Made by a program: the position numbers and the translations under genes | Shown here: in pieces, positions 7,054-14,997 of the stretch | Layout: the number at the start of each line of letters is the position of its first letter | Numbering within the stretch: the stretch's first letter is position 1 | Origin: CAYVXT01 sp964455485 | Lineage (GTDB): Bacteria > Patescibacteriota > Minisyncoccia > Phycocordibacterales > WO2-35-19 | DNA length: 23,865 bases | Direction: 5' to 3' | Assembly: GCA_964455485.1 (NCBI GenBank) | Contig: CAYVXT010000068.1 | Coordinates: 1 to 23,865, forward strand | The notes under the pieces: generated by a model | What the model saw: the letters and a program-made list of their open reading frames with translations, nothing else | What the model was told of the DNA's origin: nothing | The model's database searches: none

Positions 7054-7434
7054 TTACTTCTTCTCAACTGCTCGCCTTCCAGTACCCGCAGTCTTTCTTA
7101 CGTTTCCACGTCTGGTCCTAGAATTTGTTTTTGTTCTCTGCCCACGTACAGGCAATGATCTAATGTGTCTTAACCCCCTGTATGCTTTAATATCTTTAAG
7201 TCTTTTTATATTTCCCGAAATTTCACGCTTTAAATCTCCTTCGATTTTTAATGATTCAATGATTTTTCTTATTTCATTCTCCTGTTCTGAAGTAAGATCT
7301 TTTGCTTTCATGCCCCAATCCACTTTTGCCTCATCTAAAATTTTCTGAGCCCTTGATCGCCCAATACCATAAAGTGTAGTCAAACCAATTTCTAACCTCT
7401 TAGTTTCCGGTATAGTTATTCCTAGAATTCTCAT
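7054..7434 (-). CDS. rpsM: 30S ribosomal protein S13 (uS13)
   Basis: The 126-residue product begins MRILGITIPETKRLEIGLTTLYGIGRSRA, the uS13 start with its helix-two-turn-helix, and has the C-terminal YRGLRHIRSLPVRGQRTKTNSRTRRG motif followed by a basic tail that reaches toward tRNA at the subunit interface. It follows rpmJ and precedes rpsK as in most bacterial alpha operons. Confidence 0.97.
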   Translation of the reverse strand: MRILGITIPETKRLEIGLTTLYGIGRSRAQKILDEAKVDWGMKAKDLTSEQENEIRKIIESLKIEGDLKREISGNIKRLKDIKAYRGLRHIRSLPVRGQRTKTNSRTRRGNVRKTAGTGRRAVEKK

Positions 7435-7467
7435 GTGTTTATATTTAAATATTGGAATTTTACTTGT

Positions 7468-7587
7468 TTATGCTCCCTGTCTCTGCTTGTGTTTAGGGTT
7501 TGATTTGCATACCACAAACAAAACACCGCCTCGTCTTACGAGTTTACATTTAGCACACATTTTTTTAACAGAAGCTTTAACTTTCAT
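7468..7587 (-). CDS. rpmJ: 50S ribosomal protein L36 (bL36)
   Basis: This 39-residue gene is read from the ATG at 7587-7585 to the TAA at 7470-7468. The protein is MKVKASVKKMCAKCKLVRRG, then GVLFVVCKSNPKHKQRQGA. The C11, C14 and C27 cysteines with H33 form the zinc ribbon of the zinc-binding form of bL36. It is separated from infA by one base and precedes rpsM, its usual order. Confidence 0.95.
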   Translation of the reverse strand: MKVKASVKKMCAKCKLVRRGGVLFVVCKSNPKHKQRQGA

Positions 7588-7588
7588 A

Positions 7589-7828
7589 TTATTCAGTTGG
7601 CTGCCTCTTTGAATCAAGACGCCTTACTATTCTTGCACGGCCACCATAAGGATCAATAACTGACTCTACCGAATCGCCTATCAAAACTTTGATTCGATTT
7701 AATCTCATTTTCCCAGACAGATAAGCCAAGGCCTCGCTTTGATCAGCATATTTAACACGGAAAAGCGCATTAGGAAGCGCTTCGGTAACCATGCCGATTT
7801 TAGTTTCCTGGCGTTCTTTGTCTGTCAT
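7589..7828 (-). CDS. infA: Translation initiation factor IF-1
   Basis: The 79-residue product has the S1-type OB fold sequence of IF-1: GMVTEALPNALFRVKYADQ, AYLSGKMRLNRIKVLIGDSV, and IDPYGGRARIVRRL. It binds the A site of the 30S subunit during initiation. It opens the cluster of rpmJ, rpsM, rpsK, rpsD, rpoA, rplQ, rplM and rpsI, and a good promoter lies 22 bases upstream of its ATG. No Shine-Dalgarno sequence is visible in that short leader. Confidence 0.95.
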   Translation of the reverse strand: MTDKERQETKIGMVTEALPNALFRVKYADQSEALAYLSGKMRLNRIKVLIGDSVESVIDPYGGRARIVRRLDSKRQPTE

Positions 7829-7850
7829 TTAAAATGGGGCAACACAAGAA

Positions 7851-7880
7851 AAGTTAGCACATTAGCCCTATTAGTGTCAA
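7851..7880 (-). promoter_or_regulatory. Promoter of the infA-rpsI ribosomal operon
   Basis: On the minus strand a perfect TTGACA (7880-7875) is followed after 18 bases by TAACTT (7856-7851), preceded by TGC, an extended -10. It lies between the end of the large membrane protein gene and infA, so the ribosomal cluster can be transcribed on its own. Confidence 0.75.
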
Positions 7881-7882
7881 GT

Positions 7883-9325
7883 TTAATACTCCTGGACTAC
7901 TTCAACCTTTATTTTGGCAGGATCTGAAGGGAAAGCTTGTTTCCATACTGGCCTAACCGTAGTGGTAGCACCCGATATCCCTTCAAAATTATCAATGATA
8001 AGGTTTGTATCCTTTCTTGGTCGACCAGATAGTTCGTCTTTCAGTGCTTCAATGTCAATATTAGCCACCATATTAGCCCTACCTACAATTTCAAGATCAA
8101 GCTTTTCACCTTGGCTAACTTTGGCTGGGGTTTGCTTGAGAGATAAGCCTGAAAAATCAGTTATTTGAGCAGGAATTTGAGCCCAATCCGGATAATCATC
8201 AATATACTCAGAGATTATTTTGTTTGACAAACCAGTCGAATCAAAAAGTATGGCATAAGCTACACCCTCTTTTCCAATAGTAGCTGATGATGAGTCGTCC
8301 TTTTGAGGAAGTTCTGAAAACTCATATATCATTGAGCCTTTTAACAATGTCAAACCTGCAGGAACCTTTGTTTGCATTTCTTTTTCTAAAATCTCTTTAA
8401 GTGAAGTTTCGACCTTCTGCATTGCACTACTTTTATCACTCTCCTGTACAATTTTACGCTTACCTATAAACCCTCCTGACATATCGGTTGATGATCTAGC
8501 ATAAAAACCCTTATATCTTTCGCTGTCATTTTTGAAACCAGGGACAGTAAAATCAGTTTTTTTAATATTGTATTTTTCACCAGCTTCATCAGCTATAACC
8601 TCAACTTCAATTGAACCAGGAGTTTCAACACCATTTTTAACTGATTTACCGGGCACAGTGACTGATTCAGGAACACGATAAACAAGACCTTCGGGAGTTT
8701 CAAAACGAGTTCTCACTATAAGGCGCTGAGGATCAGAAGAGAAATTATTGTAAATAACGATTTTGCCCCTAGCCTTTTCCTCTACCACCTCTTCACTTGA
8801 AGCAGGGACGCTCTCGGTGAGAGACTTCGATAGTTTTACAACTTCATACTTCACAGCTTCATTTCCACCGTCTACAGAAGCTGTCAATTTCATATCAACT
8901 CCTATATCTGTAACTTTAGGATTTATGATGATCTTCGCAGAAGAAAATACAGTCATCATGGCAATTACAAATACACCAATTAGCACAACAGCTGTCGAGG
9001 CAAAAAATATTTTTTTACCATTACCTCGTTTTTTTATATCTTCAGTTTTGATACCTTTATCTTCTGATGGATTTTGATTTTTGGGATAATAATATTCATA
9101 AGGACCTTCTTGTCTCGCCTCCGTGAGATCAGAAATTTTTAATGTCTCTTGCGGTTTTGATATTTTTATTTCATTTTCCTGAACATCACTTACAACCGGC
9201 TTCTCAGGTGTCGGTTCTGGTTTTATGATTACAGGAGGTTTTCTCTTACCCCCTTTAGGAATAGGGATGTTTCTAATACTTCTCTTCTCTGGAGGAGTAA
9301 CGTCGCTAAATTGTACCTTTGCCAT
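7883..9325 (-). CDS. Large single-pass membrane protein, baseplate-J-like extracytoplasmic region
   Basis: The 480-residue protein starts at the ATG at 9325 (MAKVQFSDVTPP), preceded by AAGGA; a TTG six codons earlier is less likely. It has a proline-rich cytoplasmic N-terminus (about 1-100), one membrane segment near residues 103-125 (IFFASTAVVLIGVFVIAMMTVF), and a long beta-rich exported domain. The stretch ARGKIVIYNNFSSDPQRLIV, the following TRFETPEGLVYR and the later PGSIEVEVIADEAGEKYNI resemble segments often labelled baseplate-J-like in CPR genomes. I cannot assign a function; a cell-envelope role is the best inference. It lies between alaS and the ribosomal operon, 54 bases before infA. 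Confidence 0.65.
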   Translation of the reverse strand: MAKVQFSDVTPPEKRSIRNIPIPKGGKRKPPVIIKPEPTPEKPVVSDVQENEIKISKPQETLKISDLTEARQEGPYEYYYPKNQNPSEDKGIKTEDIKKRGNGKKIFFASTAVVLIGVFVIAMMTVFSSAKIIINPKVTDIGVDMKLTASVDGGNEAVKYEVVKLSKSLTESVPASSEEVVEEKARGKIVIYNNFSSDPQRLIVRTRFETPEGLVYRVPESVTVPGKSVKNGVETPGSIEVEVIADEAGEKYNIKKTDFTVPGFKNDSERYKGFYARSSTDMSGGFIGKRKIVQESDKSSAMQKVETSLKEILEKEMQTKVPAGLTLLKGSMIYEFSELPQKDDSSSATIGKEGVAYAILFDSTGLSNKIISEYIDDYPDWAQIPAQITDFSGLSLKQTPAKVSQGEKLDLEIVGRANMVANIDIEALKDELSGRPRKDTNLIIDNFEGISGATTTVRPVWKQAFPSDPAKIKVEVVQEY

Positions 9326-9382
9326 ATAGTCCTTATTGTACAACTTTATTTATGAAGTTTAAATTTTTTTGTGGAAAAGAAA

Positions 9383-11194
9383 TTATTCTAGAACAGCTTT
9401 AATACGACGTATACCTGCTGCGACCGCTTCTTCTTTCAAAATTGAAAATTTTGACCCTGAGCCTGTAGAAGGGTTTATTGGTTTGGCCAAGTCGCCAGTG
9501 CGGCTGATGTGAGGCCCTCCGCAAAATTCTTTTGAGTAAGCAGTGTCGAGCGACTCTCCTATATAATAGACAGAAACTTGGTCGCCATACTTATCACCAA
9601 AAAAGTGCATTGCCCCGACTTTTTCGGCTTCTTCTTTTGGTAAGACAATATTTTTGACGGGCAAATCTTCTTGTATTTTTTGATTTACTATTTCTTCCAC
9701 TCGTCTCTTTTCTTCATCTGTCATTTTTTGTGGATGTGAAAAGTCAAAACGTAATCTCTCAGGAGTAATGTTTGAACCCTTTTGCTCCACATGTTCACCC
9801 AAAACTTCTCGCAAGGCTTTGTGTAGTAAGTGTGTGGTTGTATGATACTTGACCGACATTTCACTTGTGTCCCCCAAGCCTCCTTTAAACTTCTGCTCTG
9901 CTCCCGCACGCGACTTTTCTTTGTGTTCTTCCATCATTTTGTCATACGATTGTCTGTCAATTGTCATGCCTTTTTCTTTTGCCAATTCTTCTGTAAGTTC
10001 TACAGGGAAGCCGTAAGTTGTGAAAAGTTCAAACGGGTCTGGAGAAACATTGTTTTTCTCAGCTTTTTCAAACTCCTTCATCCCCTTCTCCAAAGTCTTT
10101 CTAAACTTTTCTTCCTCAATATTTATTTCTCTTTCAATATCATTTATTTTTTCTTCAAGGTTTGGGTAAGCTGATTTATATTTTTCAACTACCACCTTAG
10201 AAATTTCAGACAATTTCATTTTATCTATACCTAAAATATCAGCATGACGCACTGCTCGCCTTAAAAGTCTGCGCAAAATATACCCCTGGTCAGTATTTGA
10301 AGGAACTACCCCATCGGCAATCATAAATGTTGCTGTTCGCAAATGGTCCGCGACTACTCTCAATGATTTTTTGTTTTCATCTTTTGAGAGCCCTCTAATT
10401 TTTGAAATGATTGGTTCAAACAAATCTGTATCAAACACATTGTCCTTACCTTGCAAGACTGCTGTTATGCGTTCAAATCCACTTCCTGTGTCTACATTTT
10501 TTGCTTCAAGTTTGCCGACAACCCTGTCGTTTTTTTTCAAAAATTCCATGAAGACGTCGTTCCAAATTTCAACCACCTTTTGCTCATCATCAGCCTTCAA
10601 ATATTCTTCCAAAGTCATGCCGCTGGTAAGCTCACCGGTCAAATCATAAAACATTTCAGTGTCTGGCCCACAGGGACCGTTTGGTCCAGGTTGCCACCAA
10701 TTTTTTTCGGCTGGTCTGAAATATATTCTTTCACCTTTTACATTATTTTTATCAAATATCTCTTTCCAAATCTGTGCCGACTCTTCGTCTCTTGGAGCAT
10801 CTGCGTTTCCTTCAAAACAAGTAACATAAAGTCGGCTTGGTTCCAAGCCAAAACCTTTTTCTTTGTCGGTCAAAAGCTCAAAGCTCCAATTTATAGCTTC
10901 CTTTTTGAAGTAGTCCCCCAAGGACCAATTACCCATCATTTCAAAAAAAGTGAGGTGGGTGTTGTCGCCTATTTCATCTATATCTCCGGTGCGCACACAC
11001 TTTTGAAAGTTTGCGAGCCTTCTACCTCCTGGATGATTTTCGCCCAAAAGGTAAGGTACGAGCGGTTGCATGCCAGCAGTGGTAAAAAGTACTGACGGAT
11101 CATTTTCAGGCACAAGTGAAGCAGAAGGGATAATAGCATGTCCCCTCTCCTTAAAAAATTCCAAAAACCTCTTTCGTATCTCCTCCGATTTCAT
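9383..11194 (-). CDS. alaS: Alanyl-tRNA synthetase lacking the C-Ala domain
   Basis: The 603-residue enzyme is read from the ATG at 11194 (MKSEEIRKRFLEFFKERGH). It has the class II catalytic domain (FTTAGMQPLVPYLLG, FFEMMGNWSLGDYF, GPNGPCGPDTEMFYD, DTGSGFERI), the tRNA-recognition helices, and the editing domain with HTTTH (451-455) and CGGPH (558-562), the zinc ligands that hydrolyse mischarged seryl-tRNA. It ends soon after GIRRIKAVLE, so the family's C-terminal C-Ala/DHHA1 domain is absent (about 870 residues in E. coli). The usual CGGTH reads CGGPH here. An extra 11-13 residue segment (KPINPSTGSGSK) follows TGDL and is encoded by the repeat at 9455-9473. A possible extended -10 sits six bases before the ATG. 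Confidence 0.95.
   Translation of the reverse strand: MKSEEIRKRFLEFFKERGHAIIPSASLVPENDPSVLFTTAGMQPLVPYLLGENHPGGRRLANFQKCVRTGDIDEIGDNTHLTFFEMMGNWSLGDYFKKEAINWSFELLTDKEKGFGLEPSRLYVTCFEGNADAPRDEESAQIWKEIFDKNNVKGERIYFRPAEKNWWQPGPNGPCGPDTEMFYDLTGELTSGMTLEEYLKADDEQKVVEIWNDVFMEFLKKNDRVVGKLEAKNVDTGSGFERITAVLQGKDNVFDTDLFEPIISKIRGLSKDENKKSLRVVADHLRTATFMIADGVVPSNTDQGYILRRLLRRAVRHADILGIDKMKLSEISKVVVEKYKSAYPNLEEKINDIEREINIEEEKFRKTLEKGMKEFEKAEKNNVSPDPFELFTTYGFPVELTEELAKEKGMTIDRQSYDKMMEEHKEKSRAGAEQKFKGGLGDTSEMSVKYHTTTHLLHKALREVLGEHVEQKGSNITPERLRFDFSHPQKMTDEEKRRVEEIVNQKIQEDLPVKNIVLPKEEAEKVGAMHFFGDKYGDQVSVYYIGESLDTAYSKEFCGGPHISRTGDLAKPINPSTGSGSKFSILKEEAVAAGIRRIKAVLE
9455..9473. repeat. Short interspersed repeat copy inside alaS
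   Basis: CCCTGAGCCTGTAGAAGGG is nearly identical to the widespread CCCTGAGCCTGTCGAAGGG-type bacterial repeat, with one base changed, and related to the copy in mnmA at 18820-18839. In frame it encodes the PSTGSGS part of an AlaRS segment with no counterpart in the E. coli enzyme as I recall it. Confidence 0.65.
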
Positions 11195-11200
11195 ACTTTG

Positions 11201-11209
11201 AGAATACCA
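11201..11209 (-). promoter_or_regulatory. Possible extended -10 of alaS
   Basis: The minus strand reads TGGTATTCT (11209-11201), ending six bases before the ATG at 11194. A TTTATA 17 bases upstream is a poor -35. The arrangement matches the other probable leaderless starts in this window. Confidence 0.4.
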
Positions 11210-11235
11210 TAAACCTAAATTTCTATAAAACTGCA

Positions 11236-11982
11236 CTATTTGAAATTAAAATCTAAAAATAAAGGTAAGTGATCTGAAACTTCATTAGGCAATACTTGAA
11301 AATCGTTAATTTTAATATCTTCAGAAGTAAAAATATAGTCAACTACTTGTCCATATCCAGAATCTGATAAGCTTCTGGTATTAGTAATATTATATTCTTG
11401 AATAAGATTTATAGTATTTTTACTTAATATAGAAATACTTTCTGTATCAGGTTTTACATTTAGATCCCCACACAAAATTTTAGAACCTTTTGATTCATTG
11501 AATATTTCCCTAACTTTTCTGAATTGCTCGATTCGTTTATCAGTATCGTTTTTATTTTTAGGAATCCAAAGCCCATGAAAGTTTAATACTGTACAAGTTT
11601 TTTCTTCTTTTTTAAATTCCAAAAATTGTACATTTCTACCCATTGAAAAATAGCTGCTGTCATTCTCATTGGGGGTATATTCATTAAAAATTACAATGTT
11701 ATTAACTTTACTTACCTCTAATGATTTCTTGATAAATATCGCGAGTCCACCTACATCATTTTCTACCATGGATGCATAATAACCAGTAAAATGAGAGAGA
11801 ATATTTTGAATTTCAGAAAAAAGATTTTTCCTCACCTCTCCCAACACTGGTCTTGGGTTTATAAGACCATTGGGCATTTCTTGAAAACAAAAAATATCAA
11901 TTTGTGAAGAATATTTTTTTATAAATTCAATAACCTCTTCATGCAATACTCCGCATTGGATGTTTAGATTAACTAGCTTCAT
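11236..11982 (-). CDS. Endonuclease/exonuclease/phosphatase (EEP) family hydrolase
   Basis: The 248-residue protein has the EEP motifs in order: LVNLNIQC at the N-terminus, DIFCFQEM (catalytic Glu), VLNFHGLW, the KILCGDLNVKPD motif (Asp-Leu-Asn), VDYIFTS and the terminal VSDHLPLFLDF with the catalytic His. Family members are metal-dependent phosphodiesterases acting on DNA, RNA, inositol phosphates or lipids; no signal peptide is visible, so a cytoplasmic role is likely and the substrate unknown. Its ATG overlaps the NUDIX stop (ATGA), which points to coupled translation in a single operon. Confidence 0.85.
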   Translation of the reverse strand: MKLVNLNIQCGVLHEEVIEFIKKYSSQIDIFCFQEMPNGLINPRPVLGEVRKNLFSEIQNILSHFTGYYASMVENDVGGLAIFIKKSLEVSKVNNIVIFNEYTPNENDSSYFSMGRNVQFLEFKKEEKTCTVLNFHGLWIPKNKNDTDKRIEQFRKVREIFNESKGSKILCGDLNVKPDTESISILSKNTINLIQEYNITNTRSLSDSGYGQVVDYIFTSEDIKINDFQVLPNEVSDHLPLFLDFNFK

Positions 11983-12434
11983 TTTTTATTCCTATCAGTG
12001 TAAAACTTTCCATTAATGTAGTTTTCGATCACCTCAAAACTAGGAAAATACCTAGGGGTTGGCAGGCCTTTCAGATCAAACCAGCGCCACTCCACTATCT
12101 CATCTGGTTCCATCACTTTTGCTTCACCCTCCCATTCATGAGTTAAGAGCCCAACTGTCATAAAATGAGCATGCTCGTTTTTGCAATTATGAACTGATAT
12201 GACTTGAGGATTTTTTATCTTAATACCTGTTTCTTCCAGAGTTTCCCGTATTGCTCCTTCTTCAAATGATTCTCCCCATTCAAGTTTGCCTCCAGGTAAA
12301 CACCATTCGCCACTGCTTCTAAAAGCGGAGTCGGCCTTATCTGGATCAGGATGTCTCATTCCTAAAAGAATTTTCCCATTCTTTTCAAGTATTACTCCAA
12401 ACCCAGCTCCTACCTTCTTTTTTTCTTCAGTCAT
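11979..12434 (-). CDS. NUDIX hydrolase (NUDT15-like)
   Basis: The 151-residue protein has a full Nudix box, from GGKLEWGESFEEGAIRETL to EETGI, matching GX5EX7REUXEEXGU, whose glutamates bind the metal. The N-terminal VGAGFGVILEKNGKILLGMR and the W-x-LPGG lead-in resemble NUDT15/MutT-type enzymes, which hydrolyse (deoxy)nucleoside triphosphates or other nucleoside diphosphate derivatives. A house-cleaning role is the usual reading; the exact substrate cannot be deduced. It lies 8 bases after the HD gene and overlaps the EEP gene by four bases. Confidence 0.87.
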   Translation of the reverse strand: MTEEKKKVGAGFGVILEKNGKILLGMRHPDPDKADSAFRSSGEWCLPGGKLEWGESFEEGAIRETLEETGIKIKNPQVISVHNCKNEHAHFMTVGLLTHEWEGEAKVMEPDEIVEWRWFDLKGLPTPRYFPSFEVIENYINGKFYTDRNKK

Positions 12435-12442
12435 ATTATTAG

Positions 12443-13066
12443 TTATTTTTTATTCCTGTTTACCCACCATTTACTCTTTTGGCTCTTCTTATCAAACCAC
12501 CAATCGTTTGAATCAGTTCTCATTATTTCCTTAACAATCATTTGAGCATTTTTAGTTTTTAGTCTTTTTATTGCAGACTTTATCCATTCAAGAGCTCGAG
12601 TGTTGCCAGTATCAACTTCTTCTTTGAGAGCCAAAATCCATTCGAGGTTATCAGCATCTTTTACTATTATAGATTCATCAGTCTTCCTTTCTTCGTATTC
12701 ATTGATAACATTCAAAATCCTATTACCAAAAGGAACTGAGGCAGCTAAATCCTTGTGAGCCTCTGCTTCTTTCCTTTCTACATATTTTTGGTGAATGTAG
12801 TTTAAATCAGAAATACGAGATTCTGAAATATCATGGAACAATGCCATTTCTAAAACTTTATTAACATCAACTTTGCCGTCCATTAAAGCGAGCATGTAAG
12901 CAACATACGAAACACGATTTACATGCTCTGCAACCGACTGATCACCAGTACCCAAAAAATGAAAACCACTTCTTGGAGTTTTTGCTAATATGCCGACCTC
13001 AAAAAGAAAATTTACTACTTGTTTTATATTGATTTTTTCTTTACCTTTTTCATTTACCTTCTTCAT
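12443..13066 (-). CDS. HD-domain hydrolase (YfbR/HDDC2-like)
   Basis: I take the ATG at 13066, which follows the pepF stop by one base and gives 207 residues (MKKVNEKGKEK). The HD motif set is visible: SVAEHVNRVSYVAYMLA (first His), EMALFHDISESRISDL (His-Asp), and IIVKDADNLEWILAL (distal Asp). The pattern ...KTPRSGF..LG..DQSVAEH... is typical of the 5'-nucleotidase YfbR/HDDC2 group, which dephosphorylates deoxyribonucleoside 5'-monophosphates. With the NUDIX gene next door, nucleotide-pool maintenance is a reasonable inference. A longer start at 13117 would overlap pepF by 50 bases and is less likely. Confidence 0.8.
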   Translation of the reverse strand: MKKVNEKGKEKINIKQVVNFLFEVGILAKTPRSGFHFLGTGDQSVAEHVNRVSYVAYMLALMDGKVDVNKVLEMALFHDISESRISDLNYIHQKYVERKEAEAHKDLAASVPFGNRILNVINEYEERKTDESIIVKDADNLEWILALKEEVDTGNTRALEWIKSAIKRLKTKNAQMIVKEIMRTDSNDWWFDKKSQKSKWWVNRNKK

Positions 13067-13067
13067 T

Positions 13068-14837
13068 TTATTTAGATTTATTTTTCTTCCAAAGTTTTTC
13101 GAGCTCATCAACATCATTTTTTATCCTTTGCAAACCGGTTTCAAACAATTTTTTGTTTGGGTTTATACCAATCTTGCGGAAAATATTTTCAGGACTGTCA
13201 GAGCCACCAGCTGAAAGAAATTCAATCACATCTTTTATTTTGCTGTTATCTTCTTTATATCTTCCATACAATGCATCTGAAATAAGTTGGCCAAATGCGT
13301 ATGAATAAACATAAAAGAAGCTCCTTATGTGGCCCCAAGTGACGAAAAAGTATCCATCTTCAAGATTTAAATTGAAAACTGGCCCTAGGTAAGTACCCAT
13401 ATGTTTGTTCATGAGCTCAGCAATTTTTTCTTTAGGCAAAAACCCATCTTTCCTTATCGCGAGATGAAGATCATTTTCAAAATTAAAGCATGCAATCTGG
13501 CGGAAAATGGTAGCGATGTCATCATTTATTTTATCGTGCAAAAGCACCATTCTCTCTTTTTCGGAAACATTTTTAATAGCATCTTCAAAAACTAAGTTTT
13601 CAAAAAATGTACTTGCAACCTCCGCAGTTGAAATGGTGTGATCTTCATACATTGCACGCTGTTTTTTTGAATATTTGGCGTGTATGGCGTGACCCATTTC
13701 ATGAGCCAAAGTAGTCATAGATCTAAAGTCATCCACTTGGTTGAGCAAAACATAAGTAGGCAAACCATACCATGACGAACAAAAAGCTCCGCTTGATTTA
13801 CCTTTCCTTGGGTACACATCAACTTGCCCCTTCTGTAGCATCTCTTCTACATACTTTCCAAATTCTAGATCTGCTTCATTGAACGTCCTTATCACCCTCT
13901 CTTTGGCTTCGTCAAAATTAATTTTTACCTCAGCGGTACCAACTTTTGCGGCCCGGTCAGCATATGTAAGGTTTTTTTCACCCAACATCTCAGATTTTAT
14001 TTTGAAAAATCTGTGAGCAATGCCAAAATTTTTGGTCACAGCTTCCACGAGCTCTTTCACTGTTTTCAAATCATTTTCATAACCTCTAACTGTAGCTTCA
14101 TATTGAGTTTTAAAACCCCTAAGCTCGTCCCCTATTTTTTTGTTTGTAACAATGGCATTTATTTCACTCTCAGCAAAATCAGCAACACTCTCATATACCC
14201 TCATCACCTCCTTGTGCAACGCCCTTCTTTCTTTTGTTGGAAGGGTTGAAATTTTAGACCCAGCTTCTGAAATGGGCATTTCAACTCCATTGAAGTTAAC
14301 CATTTGCTTGTTTAAAAGCCTGGAAAATCCAGACACCCACATCCCATGAGCGGGTGTGCTTTTCAAATTCATTATTTTTTCTTCAGCTTCTGAAAGATGG
14401 AATTTAGCATTTTCGAAAAGTTTGGTTAGAAAATATTTGAAAGGCTGGAGCTCTTTTGATTTAAAAAATTTAGTTTGTAAATCTTTAGGTATTTTCCCTA
14501 TCTCAAGCACAAAAAATTCAATTTGGTTTTCTAGGTTTGCAAAAAAGTTTGAGAGCTTTGCGATTTCTGCTTGAGCTTCATTGTCCTGTGCATTCAAACT
14601 TTTGCGATATGCGTAGTAGGCATAAGGTCTTGAGTTGGCTGCATTTGCACCTAGTTTTTCAAATTCTTCTATGGCTTTCGCTAATGCTTTTGAGTTTTTG
14701 AGATGCTTTTTATCTTTCCTGTACTTTTTTGCAAAAGTTAGGTGGTTTTTCTTTATGGTCGCCAAATCCTTGGCAACCGCCTTTCTGACATCTCCTTTAT
14801 AAATATGACTCAAATCCCACTCAGTTTTGTAATTCAT
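13068..14837 (-). CDS. pepF: Oligoendopeptidase F-type metallopeptidase (M3 family)
   Basis: The 589-residue protein starts MNYKTEWDLSHIY, a typical M3B beginning, and carries the zinc motif LAHEMGHAIHAKYS (HEMGH), with the third ligand glutamate supplied by ATFFENLVFEDAI about 25 residues later. The C-terminal FFVTWGHIRSFFYVYSYAFGQ segment is also characteristic. The enzyme cleaves short peptides in the cytoplasm; in a small, probably auxotrophic genome it would recycle or digest imported peptides. No signal peptide is visible. It heads the unit that continues with the HD, NUDIX and EEP genes. A TTGTAT-16-TACTCT promoter ends six bases before the ATG. Confidence 0.92.
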   Translation of the reverse strand: MNYKTEWDLSHIYKGDVRKAVAKDLATIKKNHLTFAKKYRKDKKHLKNSKALAKAIEEFEKLGANAANSRPYAYYAYRKSLNAQDNEAQAEIAKLSNFFANLENQIEFFVLEIGKIPKDLQTKFFKSKELQPFKYFLTKLFENAKFHLSEAEEKIMNLKSTPAHGMWVSGFSRLLNKQMVNFNGVEMPISEAGSKISTLPTKERRALHKEVMRVYESVADFAESEINAIVTNKKIGDELRGFKTQYEATVRGYENDLKTVKELVEAVTKNFGIAHRFFKIKSEMLGEKNLTYADRAAKVGTAEVKINFDEAKERVIRTFNEADLEFGKYVEEMLQKGQVDVYPRKGKSSGAFCSSWYGLPTYVLLNQVDDFRSMTTLAHEMGHAIHAKYSKKQRAMYEDHTISTAEVASTFFENLVFEDAIKNVSEKERMVLLHDKINDDIATIFRQIACFNFENDLHLAIRKDGFLPKEKIAELMNKHMGTYLGPVFNLNLEDGYFFVTWGHIRSFFYVYSYAFGQLISDALYGRYKEDNSKIKDVIEFLSAGGSDSPENIFRKIGINPNKKLFETGLQRIKNDVDELEKLWKKNKSK

Positions 14838-14843
14838 GCAATA

Positions 14844-14871
14844 AGAGTATCGTTTTTATTACAAAATACAA
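14844..14871 (-). promoter_or_regulatory. Possible promoter of the pepF unit
   Basis: TTGTAT (14871-14866) and TACTCT (14849-14844) are 16 bases apart on the minus strand; the -10 box ends six bases before the pepF ATG, which would give a leaderless mRNA. Confidence 0.4.
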
Positions 14872-14899
14872 GTTTGAAATTTGAGACTTATTGAGGCAT

Positions 14900-14982
14900 A
14901 AGTTTTGGAGTCCCTTGCGAGCTTGACTGAAGCGAGCACGAGGAATTTTTCAGCAGAAGAATATCCGTGGACTACAAAACTT
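14900..14982. repeat. Intergenic palindromic element between pepF and the UDG gene
   Basis: AAGTTTTGGAGTCC (14900-14913) and GGACTACAAAACTT (14969-14982) are inverted copies with one mismatch over 14 bases. The 55-base interior is GC-richer at its left side (14914-14943) and includes GCTT-GACTG-AAGC. The layout resembles the elements inside mnmA, but the sequence is not clearly the same family. No gene was found in the 14838-14997 gap. Confidence 0.5.
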
Positions 14983-14997
14983 GAGCCGAAAGAAGAA

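Noticed and set aside
6607..7348. Plus-strand open frames opposite rpsK and rpsM
   Set aside because: They lie over ribosomal protein genes with full conserved sequences and encode low-complexity hydrophobic products.
10451..11095. Long open frame on the plus strand opposite alaS (214 codons)
   Set aside because: It is the complement of a well-supported alaS with conserved motifs; its product is Phe/Ser/Lys-rich without family features.
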